From Proteles cristata cristata (taxonomy: Eukaryota > Chordata > Mammalia > Carnivora > Hyaenidae): 64,000 nucleotides of DNA. The DNA lies in assembly GCA_017311185.1 (NCBI GenBank), contig JAESUZ010002888.1:1860001-1924000 (forward strand), given 5' to 3'. The position numbers and the translations under genes are program-made. Shown here piece by piece: positions 56,521-64,000 of the stretch; the stretch's first letter is position 1; each line of letters starts with the position of its first letter. The notes below the pieces were generated by a model, which was given only the letters and a program-made list of their open reading frames with translations, was not told the origin of the DNA and did no database searches.

Positions 56521-56693
56521 GAGAGAGTGTGAGCAGGGGAGGGTCAGAGAGAGAGGAAAACACGGAATCTGAAGCAGATTCCAGGTCTGAGCTGTCAGCA
56601 CAGAGCCCAACTTGGGCCTTGAACCTACAAACCGTGAGATCACGACCCAAGCTAAAGTCAGATTCCTAACTGACTGAGCCACCCAGGTGCCCC
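56474..56693 (-). mobile_element. Feliform SINE with expanded (TTTA)n tail
   Basis: Minus-strand SINE; the tail (AAATAAAT in sense) has expanded to a pure (TTTA)n at 56474-56520. Head at right: GAGCCACCCAGGTGCCCC. Confidence 0.94.
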
Positions 56694-56694
56694 T

Positions 56695-57142
56695 GCTCTT
56701 TTTTTGAAAGATTCATTTATAGTTAGGAGATGTGCACATGGTTAAATGTATAAATTCTACAATTTATATGTAACTTTTCTTTCATGAAGCCACAAAGGCA
56801 TGCAGCTTTGGATGACTAAAAAACAAGTGTGCGATAGATTCCTTTTCTTACTGCCAATGTTAGATTAAGACGTATAGAGTAGCTGAGCACTCAAGAGATT
56901 GTGTGTCCTGCCCCGGAAATCCAAAATGAAAACAACATGAAACTTCTAAAAAGTCAAAATTCTAAGCTTCTCCATGATGAGTGAGTGCTTCAATGCTATT
57001 TTTTAAAATCTGAAATACCAATTTTTTCTGCAAAACAATGTCCCTCCTTTCTTTCCAGTCTTGTGCTTTGCTGGTTCCTGAAGCTTATGCTCAGTCTTCA
57101 ATCAAGGCTCCTAGAAGTGAGAGTCTAAGAGCACATTCTTGT
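56695..57142. other. Unique-looking DNA
   Basis: No recognised feature. Confidence 0.4.
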
Positions 57143-57144
57143 GC

Positions 57145-57366
57145 AACTCATTTTTTTTTAAGGTTTTATTTATTTGTTGAGAGTGTGGGTGGGCGAGGAG
57201 CAGAGAAAGTGAAGACAGAGGATCCGAAGGGGGCTCAGTGCTGACAGGCTGACAGGAGCAAGCCCAGTGCAGGGCTTGATCCTACCGAGCCGCGAAATCA
57301 TGACCTGAGCTCAAGTTGGATGCTCAACCAACTGAGACACCGAGGTGCTCCTGGGTAACTTATTTT
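57145..57366 (-). mobile_element. Diverged feliform SINE
   Basis: Minus-strand SINE 57151-57353 with a rearranged middle (GTGCTGACAGGCTGACAGGAGCAAGCCC). TSD AACTCATTTT (57145) versus AACTTATTTT (57357). The plus frame 57038-57244 runs into it and is not a gene. Confidence 0.88.
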
Positions 57367-57810
57367 GAGACAGTGTTCTCAGGATAACTCTAAAAGGAAG
57401 TGAAAGAAACAGAGTATGAATAGGTAGTATCCTAGGCAAAGATGTGAGTTAGCTGAAACCTGCTTCAGCCTGAGTTTATGAGGAGTTCAGGAGTCTGAAT
57501 GGTAACCCTCAGTACTTCTAGCTTCAGATGCGGTGGCTGGGATTTGGTACTATCACTATGACCATTGGCCATAGCTGTAGATTATCCCAGAGGTGGGCAT
57601 AACTGCCCAGAAAATGTCAAGCTAAGTGGTTTCAACTAGTGAATGGGAAATCTTCTGAGAGGGTATAGCTGTGAACCATTAGCACCTGAAGCAACCAGGG
57701 AATGACTATACCCGCACAGCAAGGGGGGTCAGAATGGGAAACCAGAATCTTCCATTACATTTGCTAGGCTTATCAGGAATCTAGCACAATCTACTTCATA
57801 ATGAGACCTT
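57367..57810. other. Unique-looking DNA
   Basis: No recognised feature. Confidence 0.4.
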
Positions 57811-57811
57811 C

Positions 57812-58059
57812 TTTAAAGACTCCCAGACAGGGGTGCCTGGATGACTCAGTTGGCTAAGCATCCGACTTCAGCTCAGGTCATGATCACATGGTTCGTGGGT
57901 TCAAGCCCCACATCAGGCTCTGTGCTGACAGCCAGCTCAGAGCCTGGAACCTATTTCAGATTCTGTGTCTCCCTCTGTCTCTGACCCTCCTCTGTTCACA
58001 CTGTCTCTCTCTCTCAGAAATAAATAAAACATTAAAAAAAGTTTAAAGGCTCCCAGACA
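57812..58059 (+). mobile_element. Feliform SINE with 18-bp TSD, intermediate subtype
   Basis: Plus-strand SINE body 57830-58041. TSD TTTAAAGACTCCCAGACA (57812-57829) and TTTAAAGGCTCCCAGACA (58042-58059). Reads TGCTGACAGCCAGCTCAGAG: it carries the extra GCCA block of the young subfamily but keeps TGACA and TTTCAGATTC. Confidence 0.95.
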
Positions 58060-58179
58060 AATAGAGTATATAATTACCTATATAATATGGTTGAAAGGAG
58101 CCTAGATATTCAACTCCTATTCCTTTGGGTTGGATACTGCTCTCTTCACATTGTACTCATATATAATGGACATAAGAGG

Positions 58180-58640
58180 TAACATGTGTGTAACCACACC
58201 CCAGCAGACTCTAAGCCAAAAAAAGAGCCAGAAATCAAGAAGGAGACCTAGGTTTATTGGCGGGACTGATATACAGTAAGTCCAAGAGTGGCCAGTTAGA
58301 CAAAGCATGTGCTACAGGAATCTATGTGCAGCAAGTTTTTATATTATAGTAACTTCACCTAGCAGCTATCTGTGGCCCTTCCCCTCCCTGCATAGCCAGT
58401 GTTCCCAAGGATATCAAGGCCTGCCATCCAGACACTTTTCATTACAAGGGAGATGCTCCTGGTTGGCCATCCCCAGAGCCCCTGACCTTGAATGCTGAGC
58501 AAACATTTCTCTGGATATGTTGCTTGATGCAAATATGGAGGGGGGACAGGATCTCTACGTTCTTGATTATAGTGGTTAATGGAGGCATTGAGGATGGGCA
58601 TGTACCATGCAACATGAGATCCTTAACCCCCAAATGAAAA
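58180..58640 (-). repeat. Possible class I ERV solo LTR, minus strand
   Basis: On the minus strand a TATAAAA box (58337-58343) lies about 80 bp upstream of an AATAAA signal (58253-58258). A T-rich then GTG-rich stretch follows, ending GGTTACACACATG. That is the U3-R-U5 layout of a gammaretrovirus-like LTR. No primer-binding site, gag or pol sequence is seen beside it, so it would be a solo LTR. Limits approximate; family unnamed. The small overlapping frames are incidental. Confidence 0.45.
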
Positions 58641-58690
58641 TCACCTTCTCATAGAAGCTAATTAGCTTCCTTAAAGCCGAGGAAGAGCAT

Positions 58691-58915
58691 TGGAGGAGTT
58701 GGGGGGTGCCTGGGTGGCTCAGTTGGTTAAGCTTCCAACTTCAGTTCAAGTCATGATCTCACGGTTCGTGAGTTTGAGCATGGTGGCGGGCTGTCTGCCG
58801 TCAGCACAGAGCCTACATCACGTCCTCTGTCTCCCTCTCTCGGCTCTTGCCTGCTCCTTCTGTCTCTCAAATATAAAAATAAATGTTAAAAAAAAAAAAG
58901 AAATGGAGGGGTGGG
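58691..58915 (+). mobile_element. Feliform SINE, diverged
   Basis: Plus-strand SINE 58704-58903 with an altered middle (GAGCATGGTGGCGGGCTGTCTGCCGTCAGCACAGAG). Imperfect TSD TGGAGGAGTTGGG versus TGGAGGGGTGGG. Confidence 0.9.
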
Positions 58916-59420
58916 CACCCAAGAGGAGGGGCCAAGGGCACCATAAAACACTGTTGCCTCATTTTCTCAGTTTGCCCAGTTGAGCAGTTAGTCCAGCCCT
59001 ACTGCCTAGGATGCATGCAATTGCAAAGTGAGCAGAGGCTTTTATAAGATTAACTATTAATAAGGCTGAGAAACAAAGAACATGGGACAAGGAAAGAGCC
59101 ACAGAACAATGCTTCCTCGTACCTACAGTGGCAAAATGTTCTGCACACAGAACAAACTCCCAGATGACATGAGCGTGGAAAGAAAGGAATTTAAAGTCGG
59201 CGGGGGAGGGGGGAGAGACGGGGGGGTTTCTAATAAAAGTTAGTAATTTCTACCCATCTTGGAAAGTCAGAACAGTTGTTTGAGAAAAGAGATGATTTGT
59301 TAAGAAATCTGAGTATAGAGTTCCTGACAAATTATAACTAAAAAAAAAAAAAAAGCTTTGACAGAATTCACAATTAATGAAGAAAGGGAGACCATCATCA
59401 CTGTCAGAGCAAGAACTGCT
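58916..59420. other. Unique-looking DNA with a G-rich run
   Basis: Contains GGCGGGGGAGGGGGGAGAGACGGGGGGG at about 59199-59226, a possible G-quadruplex former on the plus strand. Otherwise no recognised feature. Confidence 0.4.
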
Positions 59421-59423
59421 TAC

Positions 59424-59699
59424 CTCTGAACTTTGGGCTTCAGCTGTTAGATGAGAATGTGGGCAGCCGAAGGCCGGTGGGAGAGGATCCTGCAATGAAA
59501 TAGGCGCGAGGGAGGCCTGGCTACAGCCTGGTGCGTCGCTGAATGATTTATCTGGCAGAAGGCCAACTCCTCCAGGAAACCGCGTATCTCTCATAACTTT
59601 TCTGGTTGGAATGAACTTCTCCATTTGAACTAAGTGTGAATACTGTTTAACCATGCTGCTGCCTCAGATTTTATGAGATGGGCCTTTGTTCTCTACTGA
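59424..59699 (-). CDS. Candidate protein-coding exon, minus strand (unrecognised)
   Basis: On the minus strand a pyrimidine-rich tract ending AAATCAG (about 59700) could be an acceptor. Forty-odd bases on, an ATG at 59654-59652 has an ideal context (CAGCATGG: A at -3, G at +4). Exactly 77 codons later comes a strong donor, GAG/GTAAGC (GT at 59423-59422). The peptide begins MVKQYSHLVQMEKF, is proline/serine-rich later and has no transmembrane segment or motif I know. The segment has eight or so CpGs in about 230 bp in an otherwise CpG-poor window, and no repeat signature. The frame also runs past the donor to 59250. No partner exon was identified with confidence. Confidence 0.3.
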
Positions 59700-59704
59700 T
59701 TTCC

Positions 59705-60095
59705 CAGCAGTAGCAAAAGGGAGAGAGAAAGATGAAGAACGAATTTTAACTTGAAATAGAAGCAAGCTGCTTTTCCTGAGCAGATTTGAGGAACTAGGCT
59801 CCTTCTCACCACTGGAAAGGAAAGAGTTTTATCTCTGAAAGTGCCAAGGAGAACAATGTAAAAGAAATGTTTTTCCAGTGTGTTTACTTCGGGATAGATA
59901 CATAAATGCATTTCTCCCCCCAAAAGTCCAATTTGAATGAGAACATCCAATAACTTACTAGGAAGTGCCTATCTACATCATATGCACTATTTTTCATGCT
60001 CATGTAAAATGTCTCTTTTCCTTCCTATGCAAGCTATAAAACAGTACTCATTTTTTTTCAATACCACTCTAGGTCACTGCTTGAATATTAATAAC
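59705..60095. other. Unique-looking DNA
   Basis: No recognised repeat. The 85-codon minus frame 59693-59950 has no supporting features. Confidence 0.4.
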
Positions 60096-60099
60096 AACA

Positions 60100-60205
60100 A
60101 AATAATAGGGTTTAGTATTCAGTGAGTGTTAGGTGCCAATGTCCTAATACAGTGTTTTACATGTATTAAATAATTTAGTGCTCAGAACATTCTTTTGAGA
60201 TGGTA
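60100..60205 (-). repeat. MIR SINE 3' part
   Basis: TATTCAGTGAGTGTTAGGTGCCAATGTCCTAATACAGTGTTTTACATGTATTAAATAATTTAGTGCTCAGAACATTC is the reverse of the MIR 3' end. Confidence 0.78.
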
Positions 60206-60768
60206 TGATCGTTAATTTTATGTCAACCTGGCTGGGCCATGGCATTCAGATATTTGATCAAACATTATTCTGGATGTTTCTTCGAAAGTTTTTTTTTTTT
60301 AAATGAGATTAACAATTAAAGCAGTGAGTAAAACAGATTGCCCTCTGTGATGTGGAGGGGACTCACCGAATCTGTTGAAGACCTTAATAGAAAAATAATG
60401 AACTAGGGGCGCCTGGGTGGCTTAGTCGGTTAAGCGTCCGACCTTCACTTAGGTCATGATCTCGCGGTTCGTGGGTTCGGGCCCCGCGTCAGGCTCTGTG
60501 CTGACTGCCAGCTCGGAGCCTGGAGCCTGTTTCAGTCTGTGACTCCCTCTCTCTCTGACCCTCCCCTGCTCACGCTGTCTCTCTCTCTCTCTCCTAGAAA
60601 TAAATAAAAAAATATTTTAAAAAATATTCTTTAAAAAAAGAAAAAGAATGGCCTCCCCCTGTAAGAAGGAGTTATGACAGCTGACTGCCTTTGGGCTCAG
60701 ATGACAACTCTTCCTTCAACACATCCTATTGGCTCTGTTTCTCTGCACCACCCTGGCTAACACAGATA
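60203..60768 (+). repeat. MLT2-type ERVL solo LTR, split by a SINE
   Basis: Begins GTTAATTTTATGTCAACCTGGCTGGGCCATGGCATTCAGATATTTGATCAAACATTATTCTGGATG. It continues after the SINE with GGCCTCCCCCTGTAAGAAGGAG and CTGACTGCCTTTGGGC, and ends CACATCCTATTGGCTCTGTTTCTCTGC...TGGCTAACACAG. This is the ERVL MLT2 LTR pattern. No internal viral genes. Confidence 0.87.
60389..60650 (+). mobile_element. Young SINE, TGACTGCCAGCTC subfamily
   Basis: Plus-strand SINE body 60406-60638, nearly identical in wording to the copy at 42924. Imperfect TSD AGAAAAATAATG versus AGAAAAAGAATG. Inserted in the MLT2 LTR. Confidence 0.95.
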
Positions 60769-60834
60769 GGTACTTAGGTGAGGAAAAAGGATTGTTAGCC
60801 ACATTTGTCTTGAATCAGCTTGCAAGCTCTGACT

Positions 60835-61068
60835 CAGTTTTCACAATTTCTTTTTTTTTAATTTTTAATGTTTATTTATTCTTCACACACACATACAGAG
60901 CAGGGGTGGGTCAGAGAGAGAAGAAACAGAATCTGAAGCAGGCTCCAACTTGTCAGCACAAAGCCAGATGTGGGGCTCGAACTCACCAATCATGAGATCA
61001 TGACCTTAGCCAAAGTTGGACACTCAACTGACAGAACTATCCAGGTGCCCCAGTTTTCACAATTTCTT
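60835..61068 (-). mobile_element. Feliform SINE with perfect 18-bp TSD
   Basis: Minus-strand SINE body 60853-61050. TSD CAGTTTTCACAATTTCTT exact at 60835-60852 and 61051-61068. The body is diverged and partly replaced by CACACACATACAG. Confidence 0.96.
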
Positions 61069-61308
61069 AAACTCATTTTTAATTCTACTGTTTAAAGCAC
61101 TAAACCACAGGGTGCTTAAATAATCAGACACACCAGAGCACCCATAAAACATGAGCTTGTTTCCATGGACAAGAAATTTACTAAGAGGAACACGCACCTA
61201 AAGCAGCAGTCAGAGTCCGTGTAGTCATGAAAACCTAGATTCTGCAAATTTTTTCACTTCTTTACAAAGTTATCCCTAAAATGGTCCCCTACCAAGTGTG
61301 CCAAGATT

Positions 61309-61339
61309 AAAACTATACAATTCAAAATTGTATAGTTTT
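61309..61339. repeat. Perfect 14-bp inverted repeat (hairpin)
   Basis: AAAACTATACAATT, loop CAA, AATTGTATAGTTTT: perfectly complementary arms in otherwise unique DNA. Not part of a repeat that I recognise. Confidence 0.95.
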
Positions 61340-61497
61340 GTGGAAAAAGAGTTTGTTTTACTTTAGAGTTCCATTTACAAAGTTTCATTTAGTCAAGTAA
61401 AAGATTTATACAAGAAATCTAAGAGTGATTTTCTTCTTTATATATTAGTGTCCAGGTAAAAGGCAGAAAAAGTTTAATCTTCATCTTACTTTTTATT

Positions 61498-61752
61498 AGA
61501 AAATAGAGACATTTGGGGCGCCTGAGTGGCTGAGTTGGTTAAGTGTCCGACTTTGGCTCAGGTCATGATCTCACAGTTCATGGGTTCAAGCCCCACGTCG
61601 GGCTCTGTGCTGACAGCTCAGAGCCTGGAGCCTGTTTTGGATTCTGTGTCTCCCTCTCTCTCTGACCCTCCCCTGTTCATGCTGTCTCTCTCTCTCTCAA
61701 AAATAAATAAAACCTTTTTAAAAACTTTTTTAAAAAAGAAAATAGAGACATT
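61498..61752 (+). mobile_element. Feliform SINE with perfect 16-bp TSD
   Basis: Plus-strand SINE body 61514-61736, near consensus (GGGGCGCCTGAGTGGC). TSD AGAAAATAGAGACATT exact at 61498-61513 and 61737-61752. Confidence 0.97.
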
Positions 61753-61754
61753 AA

Positions 61755-62160
61755 ACAGTATCTTAAATTTAATATTTGTGAAAAATTTTAAATGATTCCT
61801 AGTAACCAAGCTTTGACTTTATGAAAATATACTAAAATTCTATTAACTTTTCTCTATCTCCATAATTTTTACATATTCTTTCCCACCATTCTCTCTTTCC
61901 CACCATGCGAGAGAGGAGAGAAGTCTAGACAAGTTACTTAGGATCAGCGAGCCTATTCAGAAGTAAAAACAAATTGCATTAATAGATTTTTAAAGTACGT
62001 TCCCCCCCTTAGGGATTCAGACTAACTCAGAGATATTACTTGATCATTAGTAATAACATTGTCAAAAAGTAGGCATAATGTACTCTTGCAGCAATTTAGT
62101 CAAGAGCAAATAGAATATTGCTAAAGTAAAATGTACAACTGAGGACACATGGTGCCGCAT
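61755..62160. other. Unique-looking DNA
   Basis: No recognised feature. Confidence 0.4.
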
Positions 62161-62161
62161 T

Positions 62162-62408
62162 AGAATTCATGTTGTGTTGGGGCACCTGAGTGGCTCAGTC
62201 GATTGAGCAACTGACATTGGCTCAGGTCATGGTCTCACGGCTGGTGAGTTCGAGCCCCGCATCAGGCTCTGAACTGACAGCTCAGAGCCTGGAGCCTGCT
62301 TCAGATTCTATGTCTCCTTCTCTCTTCCCACCCATCCCCCCTCACCCTCTGTCTCTCAAAAATAAGGAAACATTTAAAATATAATAAAAAAAGAATTAGT
62401 GTTTTGTT
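62162..62408 (+). mobile_element. Feliform SINE with imperfect TSD
   Basis: Plus-strand SINE body 62179-62391. TSD AGAATTCATGTTGTGTT versus AGAATTAGTGTTTTGTT. Confidence 0.92.
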
Positions 62409-62519
62409 GAAGAATGCCCTCTTTGGGCTCATACAGAGCCTCTGGGTATGAAGAAAGTGGTCCTCTTCCTCCAGGGAGGTAGCTGGAACCCACCCAAGGG
62501 AGTGCAGCTTGGGAGCTGG

Positions 62520-62670
62520 CCCTGGCACTAGACTTAACAGACATGGATGTTTCCATCTTGATTTTTCTCCTTCCCAGCCTGTGTGATCTTGGGCTAATTT
62601 CTCAGCTTTTTGGAGCTTTGATTTGTTCACTTGCAGCATGGGGCTATCAATCCCCACCTCATCTTTTCTG
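62520..62670 (+). repeat. MIR SINE relic
   Basis: CTTGATTTTTCTCCTTCCCAGCCTGTGTGATCTTGGGCTAATTTCTCAGC, then GTTCACTTGCAGCATGGGGC, matches the MIR core. The two overlapping frames here (plus 62543-62881, minus 62301-62657) cross repeat sequence and are not credible genes. Confidence 0.82.
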
Positions 62671-63091
62671 GCATCCCTTCTTGCACCTCCACGGCTCCCG
62701 CTGCTTCACAACAAATCCCACGTGTCTCACTGTTCTCCTGCTTTGCCTTCCCACTCCACTTTTCACCACTTTAATTCTCCCTAGGTTCTGCTCCAGGGAG
62801 AGTTTTTTTAATTGGGGGGAAAAAAAAACCACCAAAAGCAATACTTACAGGAGACCAGTCTGCCAACATGAAACCCATTAATAGCTTTCCCACTGGTTCT
62901 GATTATAAGAACTCCACACTGCAGTACTGGCTTTGGCTCTCGATTCCTGTATCTTAACTCAAGTCTGCTCAGCTGGGCTCACCTCTCTCCAGCAATTCCG
63001 TCTTACCACCCGCGCCCTGCCGCTCCCTCCCTCACACACAGTGCACAAAGACAGCTAAACTGCCTGCCATCTATTTTGCACACACATCATG

Positions 63092-63094
<3 letters not shown>

Positions 63095-63144
<50 letters not shown>
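63095..63144 (+). repeat. (TG)n microsatellite
   Basis: About 25 uninterrupted TG units, the longest pure array in the window. It generates the Cys-Val repeat frames here, which are not genes. Confidence 0.98.
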
Positions 63145-63146
<2 letters not shown>

Positions 63147-63221
63147 CCTCCATATTTTTGCACATGTTGTCATTTTTTATTTGGGATGTTCTCTTTCAGG
63201 TCCTCCCACCCTCTTGTGTGT

Positions 63222-63275
63222 ACGCACGCACGCACACATACACACACACACACACGCACGCATGCATGCACACAT
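63222..63275 (+). repeat. (CA)n/(CGCA)n microsatellite
   Basis: Mixed ACGC/ACAC array about 80 bp after the TG array and of opposite strand sense. Confidence 0.93.
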
Positions 63276-63649
63276 AAACAAGGTGAACTCCTTCCTATCA
63301 AAATTAGTCAGTGTCTCCTTTTTCAGAAATCTACCCTGTCCTCTCTGGTCCCTTTTTTCAATATTATTGCTGACCTTTTTTTATAAAAACACACATATCC
63401 CAGTTTATTGCAGCTCATTTCAGGCACACTTATTCCTCTATTACTTTGTGGTTGCTGGCGGACAATGGTGGTACTTTATTTATCTTTATCTTCAAATTCC
63501 CATTCCCCGTCAGGTATTGAGGGAAATATTTGTTGTTTGGAAGAACCCATAGAAAATACCTGACACAGGCTCACAAAGTCAATAAGCACGGGTTCATATT
63601 CCTGTCCTTTGAGAAGGAAGAAAGAATGGAAGAATAAAAAATTTACCAT

Positions 63650-63795
63650 TAGGAGAGATTCAGAACATCTGAGCCCTGAGTCCTGCTCTACTTATTAGTG
63701 AGCTACTGCTTTTTCCTTGGGTTTCTCCCTTCTCTGTGCCTTTGTTTCTTTAATTATAATACAAAGAGAGTAGATCACCTTTTTAAGGTTATTTA
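63650..63795 (+). repeat. MIR SINE relic
   Basis: TCTGAGCCCTGAGTCCTGCTCTACTTATTAGTGAGCTACTG, TTGGGTTTCTCCCTTCTCTGTGCCTTTG and TTAATTATAATACAAAGAGAG follow the MIR core. Confidence 0.78.
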
Positions 63796-63799
63796 CTTA

Positions 63800-64000
63800 G
63801 GGGTGCCTGGGTGGCTCAGTCAGTTAAGCATTCTACTATGACTTCTTTGGCTCAGGTCATGATCTCACAGCTCTGAGTTCAATCCCCACGTGTACTGAAG
63901 CTCAGAGTCTGGAGTCTGCTTCAGATTCTGTGTCTCTCCCTCTCTCTGTCCATCTCCCCACCCCCATTCATGCTCTGTCTTTGTCTCTGTCTCTCCAACT
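63800..64000 (+). mobile_element. Feliform SINE running off the window end
   Basis: Plus-strand SINE head and body (GGGGTGCCTGGGTGGCTCAGTCAG); the A tail and right TSD lie beyond the window. An extra ACTATGACTTC sits after the A box compared with other copies. Confidence 0.95.

Larger units (their letters stand above)
62840..63550 (+). repeat. L2 LINE 3' region, split by (TG)n
   Basis: GGAGACCAGTCTGCCAACATGAAACCC, CAGCTGGGCTCACCTCTCTCCAGC, TTTGGGATGTTCTCTTTCAGG and ATCTTTATCTTCAAATTCCC...GGTATTGAGGGAAATATTTGTTG follow the L2 3' region in order. A long (TG)n and a CA tract interrupt it. Confidence 0.65.

Noticed and set aside
62301..62881. Overlapping 118-codon minus and 112-codon plus frames
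   Set aside because: They cross a SINE and a MIR core, overlap each other on opposite strands, and show no domain.
63076..63552. Cys-Val repeat frames
   Set aside because: They translate a (TG)n microsatellite and a CA array inside an L2 relic.
1..64000. Bacterial or phage-type system (operons, toxin-antitoxin, defence island)
   Set aside because: Base composition, dense mammalian retrotransposons, lack of ribosome-binding sites and absence of long host frames rule out a prokaryotic source. I found no previously undescribed multi-gene system.

Overview
The window is mammalian nuclear DNA, almost certainly from a cat or a close feliform relative. The main evidence is about 29 copies of a tRNA-Lys-derived SINE. 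Its head reads GGGGCGCCTGGGTGGCTCAG, followed by a B box like GGTTCGAGCCC, a CT-rich body and an AATAAA-rich A tail. This is the feliform type of Carnivora SINE (CAN SINE, SINEC_F-like) and not the dog, bear or seal form. The sequence is AT-rich and CpG-poor. I see no complete protein-coding host gene, rRNA, tRNA gene or CRISPR array. It reads as an intergenic or deep intronic stretch dominated by retrotransposon debris.

Layout. 0-10 kb holds two SINEs with clean target-site duplications (TSDs), MIR, L2 and MaLR LTR relics, and a decayed L1 (3.8-5.9 kb). 9.5-14.3 kb is a nest: an L1 3' end on the minus strand, then an old plus-strand L1 into which a young 5'-truncated L1 (10.92-12.70 kb) and later a SINE inserted. 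14.3-17.8 kb is mostly unique sequence. 17.8-23.4 kb holds L1 fragments on both strands and two ERVL/MaLR LTRs facing opposite ways. 24.4-29.2 kb holds two inverted copies of a dispersed repeat I cannot name, a composite SINE insertion and a Tigger-like MITE. 31.6-33.7 kb is an old L1. 34.5-41 kb is largely unique with an LTR, SINEs and one exon-like 51-nt segment. 41.5-48.2 kb is the most complex nest: an L1 with a 5' inversion (twin priming) inserted in an older L1, itself hit by two SINEs, then further L1 3' ends including a second young copy. 48-64 kb alternates unique sequence with many SINEs, MIR, L2, a hAT MITE, ERV LTRs, long microsatellites and one candidate coding exon (minus strand, 59.4-59.7 kb).

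How the parts work together. The only extended coding capacity is L1 ORF2 C-terminal sequence, which is truncated and broken. L1 supplies the reverse transcriptase and endonuclease used in trans by the SINEs. The A-rich tails and AAAA-leading TSDs seen here are the marks of that machinery. Everything proposed about host exons or conserved elements is inference from splice-site and composition cues and is scored low. Family names for repeats come from memory of consensus sequences, not from a search, and boundaries of old repeats are approximate.
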